From Microbacterium sp. zg-B185 (lineage in GTDB: Bacteria; Actinomycetota; Actinomycetes; Actinomycetales; Microbacteriaceae), in the NCBI RefSeq assembly GCF_030246885.1, contig NZ_CP126739.1:248001-312000 (forward strand): a stretch of 64,000 bases of DNA, written 5' to 3'. Positions 8,971-17,322 of the stretch are shown piece by piece. Position numbers and translations under genes: made by a program. The notes under the pieces are model-generated. The model was not told the DNA's origin and did no database searches. It saw only the letters and a program-made list of their open reading frames with translations. The first letter of the stretch is position 1, and each line of letters begins with the position of its first letter.

Positions 8971-9588
8971 CTAGGTGCGATGCCGCCGGCGGGCTACCGC
9001 CCGCGGTGCACGCCAGCGGAAGCGGAGCGACGCGAGCCTGAATGCGAATACGAGCACGCCGACCGCGAGTTGAGTCACCGGGTGGCGCCAGCCCACCAAC
9101 CACGCTGCTGTGATGATGGCGGCACCTAGCATCGCGGGGATCGCATACAGGTCGTTCGGGTCGAACAGTTGGGGATCCCGGTTAGCGACGACGTCACGCA
9201 GGAGGCCGCCACCGACCCCGGTTGTTACCCCAAGGAGCGCCGCGGCGACCGGATTCATACCCAGGTCCAGCGCCTTCGTCGCCCCGGTTGTGCAGAACAG
9301 CCCAAGTCCGGCTGCATCGAAGACGAGCAGGGTGCGCGGTAAGCGTTCGACGGCGGCGTAGAGGAAGAAGACCAGCCCTGCCGCGGCGAGGGGTGCAAGC
9401 AAGTAGATCGGTTGCGAGAAGGCGGTGGGGGTGACTCCCAGTATGAGGTCACGGATTACGCCGCCGCCGAGCCCTGTCAGGAAACCCAAGAGAACTGATC
9501 CCACGATGTCGAATCCCCTGTGTGCAGCGAGGAGGGAACCCGATACTGCGAAGAAGAATGTGCCGAGAAAATCGAGCAACGTGTCCAT
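8971..9588 (-). CDS. TRIC-type cation channel family protein (UPF0126/YadS-like)
   Basis: This 205-residue membrane protein has about seven hydrophobic helices and two internally similar glycine-rich halves: LGFLTGLGGGVIRDLILG and LGVTTGVGGGLLRDVVAN. The duplicated GGG-x2-RD motif is diagnostic of prokaryotic TRIC channels, which form trimeric potassium-permeable pores. ATG at 9588 gives a protein that begins directly at the first helix (MDTLLDFLGTFFFAVSG). The longer open frame upstream is arginine-rich and not family-like. It is transcribed divergently from the choloylglycine hydrolase gene. Confidence 0.88.
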   Translation of the reverse strand: MDTLLDFLGTFFFAVSGSLLAAHRGFDIVGSVLLGFLTGLGGGVIRDLILGVTPTAFSQPIYLLAPLAAAGLVFFLYAAVERLPRTLLVFDAAGLGLFCTTGATKALDLGMNPVAAALLGVTTGVGGGLLRDVVANRDPQLFDPNDLYAIPAMLGAAIITAAWLVGWRHPVTQLAVGVLVFAFRLASLRFRWRAPRAVARRRHRT

Positions 9589-9844
9589 GCGGTCTCTCCT
9601 CAAGGCGGCTCCTGCAGCCGTGGCGAGCGTAGGTCCGGGCATGGGTGCGGGCCAGAGCCATACGTCCCCGCGGGATCGCACCGCGGAAGTGGCGCGCGAA
9701 GGGCGGGGCGGGCCTGCGCTCCTGCATCGGGATCGCGCTCGCCGGCGTGGCGTGGTCGCGGGTCGTTCGGCCGTAGCAGGGCGGTTCGGGCGGACGTAGG
9801 GTGGCCGCACCGCGCGGGACGAACGAGCTCACATCGGAGGTCAC

Positions 9845-10867
9845 ATGTGCACAGGGGCGAACTACACGACGCGGGACCACTACTTCGGTCGCAACCTGGA
9901 TCTGGAGTTCTCGTACAACGAGACGGTGACCGTCACGCCGCGGAACTTCCCGTTCGAATTCCGCAAATCGGCTCCGCTTCCCACGCACCACGCGATCATT
10001 GGAATGGCGACCATCGCGGACGGATACCCGCTGTACTACGACGCGACCAACGAGAAGGGCCTCAGCATGGCGGGGCTGAACTTCCCGGAGAACGCCGACT
10101 ACAAGCCCGAAGCGCCGGACAAGACCAACATCACGCCGTTCGAGTTCATCCCGTGGATCCTGGGCCAGTTCGAGACCGTCGATGAGGTCAAGGCAGCCCT
10201 GGAGACGATGAGCCTGGTGAACATCTCGTTCAGCGAGACCTTCCCGCTCTCGCCGCTGCACTGGATCATCTCCGACCGCACCTCTTCCATCACGGTGGAG
10301 TGTGTGAAGGATGGCCTGAAGGTGTACGACAACCCCGTGGGGGTGCTGACCAACAACCCGACGTTCGATATCCAGCTGTTCAACCTGAACAACTACATGC
10401 ACCTGTCCAAGAACCCGCCCGAGAAGCACTTCTCCGACCAACTCGAGTTCGACGTGTACAGCCGGGGGATGGGTGCGATCGGCCTTCCCGGGGACCTGTC
10501 GTCCGCATCGCGTTTCGTCAAGGCCGCCTTCACGAAGATGAACTCGATATCGGGGGAGTCCGAGTCGGAATCGGTCAGTCAGTTCCTGCAGATCCTGGGG
10601 TCCGTGGCACAGCAGCGCGGGTGTGTTGAGGTCTCGCCGGGCAAATTCGAGATCACCATCTACTCCTCGTGCTGCAACACCGACAAGGGGATCTACTACT
10701 ACACGACCTACGAGAACAGTCAGGTGACCGGCGTGGACATGCACAACGAGGACCTCGACGGAAACACCCTCACCGACTACCCGCTGATCAAGGGCCAGCA
10801 GATCCACCTGGAGAACTCGCACGCCGAGCCGGCGTCCGCGGTGGCAGCGAGCGTCGCCGCAGGATAG
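9845..10867 (+). CDS. bsh: Choloylglycine hydrolase / bile salt hydrolase
   Basis: This 340-residue Ntn-hydrolase removes glycine or taurine from conjugated bile salts, or acyl groups from related linear amides such as penicillin V or homoserine lactones. Cys2 (MCTGANY) becomes the N-terminal nucleophile after Met removal. R16 and D19 in YFGRNLDLEF, the asparagine in ATNEKGLSMAGLN, the one in LTNNPTFD and the arginine in SSASRFV correspond to the conserved active-site set. Overall sequence resembles bile salt hydrolases of gut Firmicutes and bifidobacteria more than acylases of soil Actinobacteria. There is no signal peptide, so it is cytoplasmic. A GGAGG lies four bases before the ATG. It is cargo inside the conjugative region; transfer is inferred. 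Confidence 0.88.
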   Translation: MCTGANYTTRDHYFGRNLDLEFSYNETVTVTPRNFPFEFRKSAPLPTHHAIIGMATIADGYPLYYDATNEKGLSMAGLNFPENADYKPEAPDKTNITPFEFIPWILGQFETVDEVKAALETMSLVNISFSETFPLSPLHWIISDRTSSITVECVKDGLKVYDNPVGVLTNNPTFDIQLFNLNNYMHLSKNPPEKHFSDQLEFDVYSRGMGAIGLPGDLSSASRFVKAAFTKMNSISGESESESVSQFLQILGSVAQQRGCVEVSPGKFEITIYSSCCNTDKGIYYYTTYENSQVTGVDMHNEDLDGNTLTDYPLIKGQQIHLENSHAEPASAVAASVAAG

Positions 10868-10901
10868 AACACGCCGCGGGGTAGGACGCATCGAACGCAG
10901 G

Positions 10902-11076
10902 TCAGCGACCAAGCACGGCGTCCAGGAGCCGATCCACATCTGGAGCGCCCATGGTGCTGCGACTCAGCGCCCGCAGGATAACGGCGCCGATGAGTGCGTC
11001 GGCGACCTCGTCGACGGGCGCGCCTTCCGGCAGGTCAGGTACCGTGCCGATGGCACGCGTCAGACGGCCCGAGATC
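10902..11076 (-). pseudogene. 3' remnant of a TetR-family regulator gene
   Basis: On the minus strand a frame ending at TGA (10902-10904) reads TVPDLPEGAPVDEVADALIG followed by AVILRALSRSTMGAPDVDRL and LDAVLGR. This is typical of the C-terminal ligand-binding half of TetR/AcrR repressors. The DNA-binding helix-turn-helix is absent: continuing upstream the frame loses similarity near 11076. It is therefore a truncated stump. It lies directly behind the bile salt hydrolase gene on the opposite strand and may be what remains of that gene's former regulator. Confidence 0.68.
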
Positions 11077-11182
11077 AAATCTGACCCCCGACAGCTGTCG
11101 TGGCCCTATCGCGCAGCCGGAGCCCGACCTCGGCGTACGCCACTCTGGTCGTCCGGCTATGACGAACTGGCCCGTGCGCGCG

Positions 11183-11220
11183 GGGGCGGGGCGGGAGTAC
11201 AGTGACTCTCGCCCCGCCCC
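11183..11220 (-). terminator. Strong GC hairpin downstream of ssb
   Basis: Perfect 11-base arms (ggggcggggcg at 11183-11193 and its complement at 11210-11220) can extend inward by four more pairs and one wobble around a short loop. The hairpin lies 13 bases past the ssb stop at the end of the long transfer operon. No T-tract follows on the minus strand, so it may terminate poorly or protect the mRNA 3' end instead. Confidence 0.6.
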
Positions 11221-11232
11221 TGTTGGTTCAGG

Positions 11233-11685
11233 TCAGCGTGACATTCCGGTGCCGGCGTACGAGGCCGGTGCTGCTGTTGGCCCCGTAGCGGTTGGGTCTG
11301 CTGCGGGGCCGTTAGCTTTTGGGCTGCGGTCCAGGTCGACGCTGACGAATTTCAGTGAGGCGCCGACGTTGTCCGCGATGATGTCGCGGGTTTCCCGGGT
11401 CTGTCCGGTGTCCTTGTCGGTGTAGGTGCCGAAGCGCAGGTCACCGGAGACGAGGACGTTGTCGCCTTTGCGGAGCGAGTCGGCTACGTGTCGGGATTGC
11501 TGGTTGAACACGACGACGCGGTGATAGACGGTGCCGGCGTTTTCCCACCGTTTCGTGGTTTCGTTCAGGCGTCGGTCGTTGACGGCGATGGTGAATCGGG
11601 CGTATTCGTTGCCGGATTCTCCGGTGCCGTGTTCGGGGTCACCGGTGAGGTTGCCCTCGATGGTGACCGGGATCCTGGTGGTCAT
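11233..11685 (-). CDS. ssb: Single-stranded DNA-binding protein
   Basis: This 150-residue protein has an N-terminal OB fold (residues 1-110; VTIEGNLTGDPE, YARFTIAVNDRR, VVVFNQQSRHVADSLRKGDNVLVSGDL) and a disordered, alanine/proline-rich tail. It lacks the acidic DDDIPF-type tip of chromosomal SSB and ends in TGMSR, so it probably does not recruit the usual partner proteins. SSBs encoded by conjugative elements coat the transferred strand in the recipient. It is the last gene of the transfer operon and has a good AAGGAACG ribosome site. Confidence 0.9.
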   Translation of the reverse strand: MTTRIPVTIEGNLTGDPEHGTGESGNEYARFTIAVNDRRLNETTKRWENAGTVYHRVVVFNQQSRHVADSLRKGDNVLVSGDLRFGTYTDKDTGQTRETRDIIADNVGASLKFVSVDLDRSPKANGPAADPTATGPTAAPASYAGTGMSR

Positions 11686-11725
11686 CTTCCGTTCCTTTCT
11701 ATTGTCTGGGCCGCCGGGTGGTGGC

Positions 11726-12202
11726 TCAGTGGGCGTGGGCCTGGCTGGCCCACGCGTCCCATTCCTGCTCGTCGGGTGCCGAGCCGGTGGTGCGGGGGGT
11801 GATGTCGCGGTGTCCGTTGCTGCATCCGCCGGCGTACGCGCGGGTGAGCCGGGGCAGGGCGAGGGAGAGCCGTTCGTGCCAGCCGATCGGCCCGAAGCCG
11901 GTGTCGCTGGTGTCGAAGGCGGCGGTGTGTGCGGTGTGCAGGGCGGAGAGTTCTTCGACCAGTTGCCCGTGTTTCCACCAGCACGCCGGGACGGTCGATT
12001 CCGGGATCCGGTAGCGGAGGATGAACCACTCCACCCATCCGCGCAGCTCCTCCCACACCGCCCGGGCGTCGGCGTCGCTCAGGTGGCGCCAGTTCACGAT
12101 GCGCGCGCCGAGCGGTGTCGAATCGCCGTGCCGCGCGGTCGGGTCGAATGCGGTCATCTCGCCGGCGATCTGTGCTTCCACGTCGTCGTCGGGGTAGCTC
12201 AT
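11726..12202 (-). CDS. DUF4913-like conjugative element protein
   Basis: This 158-residue soluble protein has a conserved centre: LRGWVEWFILRYRIPESTVP then CWWKHGQLVEELSALHTAHT. It matches the DUF4913 family, small proteins found almost only in actinobacterial conjugative elements. ATG at 12202 is chosen because it overlaps the stop of the upstream gene by four bases (ATGA) and starts at an acidic N-terminus; the longer frame upstream is proline/arginine noise. Function is unknown. Operon position suggests a role in DNA processing or transfer regulation. Confidence 0.75.
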   Translation of the reverse strand: MSYPDDDVEAQIAGEMTAFDPTARHGDSTPLGARIVNWRHLSDADARAVWEELRGWVEWFILRYRIPESTVPACWWKHGQLVEELSALHTAHTAAFDTSDTGFGPIGWHERLSLALPRLTRAYAGGCSNGHRDITPRTTGSAPDEQEWDAWASQAHAH

Positions 12203-12591
12203 GGGGACTCCTGCGGTGGGGCGAGTTTGTGGCGGAGCCGTTCCAGGGCGAGGTGGGACGCGGCCCGGCGGGTGCGGTGTCGGGACAGGACGGTGTCGCG
12301 GTCGATGAGGCGGTGCAGCAGTTCGTGGCAGTACGGGTGCATGGGGACGAGGTCCTCGTGTGCTTCGCCGGCCTGCCAGCGGCCGTTGTCGATGACCATC
12401 CCGGCGTAGTCCAGGTGATGCAACTCCAGCTGCGTCTTCCCGGCTGGTTGTCCGCAGGCCGCGCACTGCAGGGGCCGTCCGGTGGCGAGTTCGTCGCGGA
12501 ACCACCGGTCGCGGCGGGCGAACCAGACGGGGGAGTGCAGGAACCCGTCCCGGTACAGGTTGAGGAATCCGGGGCGGCGGCGGTTGCTCAT
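12199..12591 (-). CDS. HNH-like zinc-binding protein in transfer operon
   Basis: This 130-residue basic protein has CAACGQP, then LELHHLDYAGM, then MHPYCHELLH. The CxxC pair, the histidine doublet and the C-terminal C-H pair are arranged like a beta-beta-alpha HNH nuclease finger. It could be a nicking accessory or a DNA-binding zinc protein. Catalysis is not certain because the canonical asparagine cannot be placed confidently. The ATG at 12591 overlaps the end of the coupling-protein gene (ATGA), and its stop overlaps the next start, so it is translated as part of the operon. Confidence 0.7.
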   Translation of the reverse strand: MSNRRRPGFLNLYRDGFLHSPVWFARRDRWFRDELATGRPLQCAACGQPAGKTQLELHHLDYAGMVIDNGRWQAGEAHEDLVPMHPYCHELLHRLIDRDTVLSRHRTRRAASHLALERLRHKLAPPQESP

Positions 12592-14399
12592 TCTTCGCTC
12601 ACCGCCTCCCCAGTGGGGTGGGGCAGGGTGGGGCGGGTGTGGGTGTGGAACACATCGCGTTGCTCGCGTTCGGTGTGCTGTTTGCCCAGCGCGATGGTGC
12701 GCGCGTCGCGGCGTTGGTCCCACCCGGACAGGTCCAGCAGCACCCCGCGGCGGTTGCGGTAGGCCAAAAGGCCGAGGGTTTGCGGCATCCGGCGGATCTC
12801 ATCCACCGACATCAGCGGGCGTCGTTCGTGTTGCTCGCTGGTGGTGTGCCCGGCCTGCTGGGTGGACCAGGATTTTTGTGAGCGGCGGGTGTCGCGGCTG
12901 CCCAGTAGTGCTTCGATGTCGCGGAGGTGATCGACGTGGCTGGCACCGCCCAGGAGCACTTTGGCGGTCGCGGCAGCCCAGATCGTGTCGGCCTCGGCGC
13001 GGGACCAGGACGTTTCGGCTTGGGAGAGGGCTTGCAGTACCACGAACGTGCAGATCCCGCGGCCACCACCGTCGGCCATGATCCGGGGCAGGTTCCCCCA
13101 CCGGAACATGTTCACGATCTCATCCAGGATCAGCCCGAGCGGGTGGGTCAGGCGGGAGCCGGGGGAGGCGAGCGCCCGGGTGCGGGCGACTTCGACGATG
13201 TCATCGAGCACCGCGCTGAGCCACCCGCCCATCGCTGCGGCGCCGGAGGAGGACCCGAGCAGGTACAGGGTGTTCGCCCCGTCCAGGAACTGGTTCGGGT
13301 CAAACACCGCGTCCCCAGGGTTGGGCATCAGGGTGGCCCGGATCTGGGGGACAGCGAGCGGGGCAACGGCGCCCTGGACGCCGAACCAGATGGAGGAGAC
13401 CAGTTTCTCGTCGCCGCTGATGGTCGCCTCAAGGTTGTCGCCCCAGCCGGGGGCGCCAGCGTTGCGGAGGATGTCGACGGCGTCGCGGGCTTGGGCGGGG
13501 CTGGTGCCCCAGTTGTACACCTCCGCGATGGATTGATTGCCGACGGCGGCGGCGTGCAGGAGCCGGCCGAGGACGACGCCGGAGGCTTGGGCCCATTCGC
13601 CGTTGGTGGTGGATGCGCCTAGGGCGGTGCCGGTGATGATCGCGGTGCCGCGTTGCATCGCCACCAGCGGGTCCTCGCAGCCGACGATCGGGTTGACCCG
13701 CATCGGATGCCGGATCCCGGAGAGGCCCTGCGGGTCGAACACGTGCACGGTGCCCCGCTGCTGGCGCATCCGCATGGTGGCGGTGAGGTTGTCGTTGGTG
13801 GTGGAGGTGGTGATCAGCGGCCCGGACCAGTCCACGATCGCCGAGATCAGCACCCGGTAGCCCTTCCCCGACCGGGGCGGGCCTTCCAGGGCGACGGAGT
13901 CTTCGATGGAGACATACACGTCGGTGCCGCGGGAGCTGCCCACCCGCCACCCGACATCGGTCGCGGCCGGCCGCGCAAGGTCGGGGCGCAACTGGCTCGC
14001 GCGGCGGAGCACCGCCTTGGCGGAGAGGTGTGCTCGGACCTCGGAGGCGGGCGCGAACCCGGGGCGGGTGCGGAGGTCGGCGATGAAGGCCTGGTCGGAC
14101 TGCCGGTACCGGCGCACCGCTACCCCGATCCCGACCCCCAGCGCACCGAGCAGGAGCACCGCGACGAGGTCCGCGACCCGGATCGGCAGCACCGGGATCG
14201 CGCACCCCGCCGGGGCGGTGTACCCGGTGGGGTCGCCGGTGACGGCAAGCCACAGCCCGGAGAACAGACTGGTGGGGGTGGGGCGGGACTGGCAGATCGC
14301 CCACGTGACCGCCTGGGCGAGGAAGGCGAACAGCAGCGACAGGACGAATGCGGCGCCGATCAGGCCGGCTAACGCCTTGCCCAGCACTCCCTCGTTCAT
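12588..14399 (-). CDS. VirD4/TraG-type type IV coupling protein
   Basis: This 603-residue inner-membrane ATPase delivers the relaxase-DNA complex to the secretion channel. The start at ATG 14399 places the first of two hydrophobic segments at residues 10-40; a second lies around 75-100. Walker A is GPPRSGKG (about 173-180) and Walker B is GLILDEIVNMF (about 422-432). The flank LVLLQALSQAET-like region (FVVLQALSQAE) is typical of the TraG/VirD4 core. It belongs to the minus-strand operon, with a four-base overlap into the HNH-like gene and a 17-base gap to the ParA-like gene upstream. Confidence 0.93.
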   Translation of the reverse strand: MNEGVLGKALAGLIGAAFVLSLLFAFLAQAVTWAICQSRPTPTSLFSGLWLAVTGDPTGYTAPAGCAIPVLPIRVADLVAVLLLGALGVGIGVAVRRYRQSDQAFIADLRTRPGFAPASEVRAHLSAKAVLRRASQLRPDLARPAATDVGWRVGSSRGTDVYVSIEDSVALEGPPRSGKGYRVLISAIVDWSGPLITTSTTNDNLTATMRMRQQRGTVHVFDPQGLSGIRHPMRVNPIVGCEDPLVAMQRGTAIITGTALGASTTNGEWAQASGVVLGRLLHAAAVGNQSIAEVYNWGTSPAQARDAVDILRNAGAPGWGDNLEATISGDEKLVSSIWFGVQGAVAPLAVPQIRATLMPNPGDAVFDPNQFLDGANTLYLLGSSSGAAAMGGWLSAVLDDIVEVARTRALASPGSRLTHPLGLILDEIVNMFRWGNLPRIMADGGGRGICTFVVLQALSQAETSWSRAEADTIWAAATAKVLLGGASHVDHLRDIEALLGSRDTRRSQKSWSTQQAGHTTSEQHERRPLMSVDEIRRMPQTLGLLAYRNRRGVLLDLSGWDQRRDARTIALGKQHTEREQRDVFHTHTRPTLPHPTGEAVSEE

Positions 14400-14416
14400 T
14401 GCTCTGTCTCCTTGGG

Positions 14417-15715
14417 TTAGAGGGCTCCGGCGGTGGAGGCGGCGGCTTTCAGCCACGCGTCCCGGGTGGCAGGGCGCAGGGTGTCAAACCGCAGCGGTCC
14501 CGCCTTCAGTGCCGGGTCGAAGGGAATGACTTCTACCGCCCGCACCCGTCCGGCAAACCCGTCCACGATCCGCTGCACGGTCCCGCGGGCGGATGGTTCG
14601 GATTGGGTGATGACCACCACGGCCCCGTCGGCCAGTGCGGCGGAGCGTTCGTCGCGGGCGTGCAGGGCGTCCAGCAGTAGTGCGGCGGATTCGGCCGATT
14701 CCGGGGCGGCGAGGGTGGGGATCACCAGTTGGGCGGAGGAGTCGATCATCCGCAGCCACCGCTCGGCGGATTCGTCGTTGCCGGAATCGAAGATCACCAG
14801 CCGGTAGTAGCGGGCGGCGACCTGCATGAGCAGGTCGAACTGCGCGGTGGCGATGCGCTGGTCGGTGGCCAGCAGTTCCGGGTTGGAGCGGAGCACGTCG
14901 TACCGGTCGCTGCTTTGGTGATGCACGAACGCGGTGATATCCGACACCCCCGCCGTGGGGGCGAGCAGGTCCGGGGCGGCGGGCAGCAGGTCGCGGATGG
15001 TGGTGTCGTACAGGCCCTGTTCGGTGCGCCAGCCGAGGGTGCCGCGGGTGTCGTTGTTATCCCAGGCCAGCACGTTCCCGCCCCCGTTTCGGGCGTACAC
15101 GGCGGCGAGCATCGCGGTGGTCATCGTCTTGCCCACCCCGCCCTTCCCGTTCGCGACCGCGATGGTGCGACAGCCCGCCCAATGCCGGGACACCAGCGCC
15201 GTGCAATCGGCCCGCCGCCGCGCCGCCGCAGACGGTTGCACCCGGATGCCCAGTCGGCGCAGCACCGCAGCCCACCTGCCCGGGTCGGGTGCGGTGGTGG
15301 TGGTGCCGATGAAGGAGGGGCGGGGTGGCGGCTCAGCAGCCGTCCCGGACGTGCCAGGGGTCGTGTGCGGCTGCTGAGCCTTCTCCCTCACCTCCCCTCG
15401 TAAACGCTGCGACCCCTCGGTGACCACCCGTGCCTGTGCCGGTTCCGGTTCGGGGGTGGGTGGGTCGGTGGTGATCGGGGCGAGTGTGCCGTCGGTGCCG
15501 ATCAGGAGGTGGTGGTCGCCGCGGTCGCCGGTGGTGACCAGCTCCAGCGGACTGCCGGTGCGGCGGGCTTCGTCGGTGGCGCGGCGGACGACGGCCTGGC
15601 GGATGTCTTCGTTGCCGTCCGGGATGACCGGTTCGTGGCGTCCATCCGGGGCGACGAAAGTGGCGGTCGGTCCGGTGACGGTGGCGTAGACGCGCGGGTG
15701 GGTGGCGATGCTCAT
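14417..15715 (-). CDS. ParA/CpaE-like P-loop ATPase of the transfer operon
   Basis: This roughly 432-residue protein has an N-terminal region of about 170 residues, proline-rich in part, of unknown role. A deviant Walker/MinD ATPase domain follows: GKGGVGKT at about 190-197, then LAWDNNDTRGTLG and LVIFDSGNDESAERWL. Such ATPases position DNA or secretion complexes, and in actinobacterial conjugation clusters they accompany VirB4 and VirD4. ATG at 15715 overlaps the VirB4 stop as TGATG. An alternative GTG one codon earlier exists. Localising the transfer machine at the membrane is inferred. Confidence 0.85.
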   Translation of the reverse strand: MSIATHPRVYATVTGPTATFVAPDGRHEPVIPDGNEDIRQAVVRRATDEARRTGSPLELVTTGDRGDHHLLIGTDGTLAPITTDPPTPEPEPAQARVVTEGSQRLRGEVREKAQQPHTTPGTSGTAAEPPPRPSFIGTTTTAPDPGRWAAVLRRLGIRVQPSAAARRRADCTALVSRHWAGCRTIAVANGKGGVGKTMTTAMLAAVYARNGGGNVLAWDNNDTRGTLGWRTEQGLYDTTIRDLLPAAPDLLAPTAGVSDITAFVHHQSSDRYDVLRSNPELLATDQRIATAQFDLLMQVAARYYRLVIFDSGNDESAERWLRMIDSSAQLVIPTLAAPESAESAALLLDALHARDERSAALADGAVVVITQSEPSARGTVQRIVDGFAGRVRAVEVIPFDPALKAGPLRFDTLRPATRDAWLKAAASTAGAL

Positions 15716-17322
15716 CACAGTTCCCTTTCCATCGGGGTTTGTTGGGCCGACAGCCAGCCGGCCAGATCAGAGTCGGCCGGCACCGGCTGCGGCCCGTACG
15801 CGGCCAACTGCCCGGCATCCGGCACCGGCGGGATGGTCTCGTCGCGGTCGGCGGGGGAGAGGGCATCGTCGGTCTTGAACAGGTCGTATTCCCAGGCAGT
15901 GGCGGTGGCGAAGCAGTCCACCAGGTAGGCGTACTGGCCCACGTAGGCGAGGAACTCGCCTTTGCGCAGCTGCCGGGCCATCTCCACGTGTGCCGCGGGC
16001 AGGCTGAGGCGTTGGCGGAGGGCGGCGTGTTCTTGGTGGTTGACGCGGAAGATGAACTTGTTCTCGATGTCACCGACGATCGAGTACGCCAGGGACCGTT
16101 CCAACGAGTCCGCGTCGCCGACCGCGTCCAGATCGCCCATCTTGTGCAGGATCACGATGTTGCTGATCCCGTAGTGGCGGGACAGTTTCAGCCACTGTTG
16201 GAACATCTGCAGGGACGCCAGCGAGGTCATATCCCGCCAGCCTTCTTCGCGGACCACGTAGCGGGTGCGGCGGGCGCCGCGGTCGGAGATGACCGCCTGA
16301 ATCCAGGCGGTGGAGCACACCTGGGTCAGCTGCGCGGCCAGATCGCCGCGGGCAAACAGCTCACTGGTGTCGGTGACCACGATCGGGGCGTCCTGATCGA
16401 ACTGGACGGTCGATTCGTCCTCGAACAGGCCGGACAGGTCCCCTTCCACGAACCGGCGTAGCACGAACCGCGGCTGGATCGCCCCTGCCGCGGCCCCGAA
16501 CGCGGCATCAGTGTCCCCGGCGATCCGGCTCAGTTCTTGGTAGACGCCGCGGAGGGTGGGGCGGTCGCCGGTGCGGGCGATGCAACCCTCCAGCGCGTCC
16601 AGGATCGCGGCATGCTCGACCGCGGTGAGACGCCCGTGCAGGGTCATTTCGATGATCGCGATCAGGGTGCCGATGCGGCGTTGTTTGACCATCTGCTCGT
16701 GCTGCTCATCGGAGGCATCGGAGCGCCTCGGGCCGCGATCCAAAGGGTTCAGGCGGGTGCCGGTGCCACCGCCGAGGCGGATCACCCGCCCGCCGGGGAT
16801 CGCCTCGGCCACGGTGACCCACTCGCCCTTCGGGTCGGAGGGGACCACCACCTGGTGGCCGAACGCGATCGACCGGGTGGTGAGGGTCTTGATTGTCCCG
16901 GATTTGCCGGACCGGTACGCACCCAACACCAGGATGTTGGTGCTGAACGTGCCCCGTTCGGAGGAGTCGATGTAAGACTCCCAGGGGGAGAAATGCCACA
17001 GCGCATCGGCGTTCAGATCCACCCCGACCACCGGCCCGCGATGCCCCAACCCCAGGTCCGCGACGAACGGATAGATCCCAGCGATGTGCTGCGAGGTGGC
17101 CTGATGGGCGGGGATCACCGCCTTGGCCAGGTTCCAGTACCCGCCCCGGATCAGTCCCGGCCCGAACGGCCCCGGCACCACCGCCTCCGGAAGGCCACGA
17201 TCCCGCCGCGTAGACCGGGCCGGCGTGTCATCCTGCACGGCGCGGGCGGCTTCGCGGCGGAGGGCGCGCTGTTGGGCGCGGCTGCTGTCTGCCGGGGTGA
17301 AAGTGACCGAGTGGCGGGTCAT
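15715..17322 (-). CDS. VirB4-like conjugation ATPase
   Basis: This roughly 535-residue cytoplasmic ATPase powers assembly of the mating channel. Walker A GAYRSGKSG lies at about residues 134-142. Downstream VVVPSDPKGEW and the late motif RYVVREEGWRDMTS, with paired glutamates in the Walker B position, fit the HerA/VirB4 class. SIVGDIENKFIFRVNHQEH is typical of the C-terminal lobe. The ATG overlaps the preceding stop as TGATG. It lacks the large N-terminal TraC-like domain, which is encoded separately by the upstream SCO6880-like gene, as is usual in Actinobacteria. Confidence 0.88.
   Translation of the reverse strand: MTRHSVTFTPADSSRAQQRALRREAARAVQDDTPARSTRRDRGLPEAVVPGPFGPGLIRGGYWNLAKAVIPAHQATSQHIAGIYPFVADLGLGHRGPVVGVDLNADALWHFSPWESYIDSSERGTFSTNILVLGAYRSGKSGTIKTLTTRSIAFGHQVVVPSDPKGEWVTVAEAIPGGRVIRLGGGTGTRLNPLDRGPRRSDASDEQHEQMVKQRRIGTLIAIIEMTLHGRLTAVEHAAILDALEGCIARTGDRPTLRGVYQELSRIAGDTDAAFGAAAGAIQPRFVLRRFVEGDLSGLFEDESTVQFDQDAPIVVTDTSELFARGDLAAQLTQVCSTAWIQAVISDRGARRTRYVVREEGWRDMTSLASLQMFQQWLKLSRHYGISNIVILHKMGDLDAVGDADSLERSLAYSIVGDIENKFIFRVNHQEHAALRQRLSLPAAHVEMARQLRKGEFLAYVGQYAYLVDCFATATAWEYDLFKTDDALSPADRDETIPPVPDAGQLAAYGPQPVPADSDLAGWLSAQQTPMEREL

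Noticed and set aside
9449..10939. Minus-strand open frame of 496 codons
   Set aside because: It is antisense to the bile salt hydrolase and TRIC genes, and its composition is typical of a shadow frame in GC-rich DNA.
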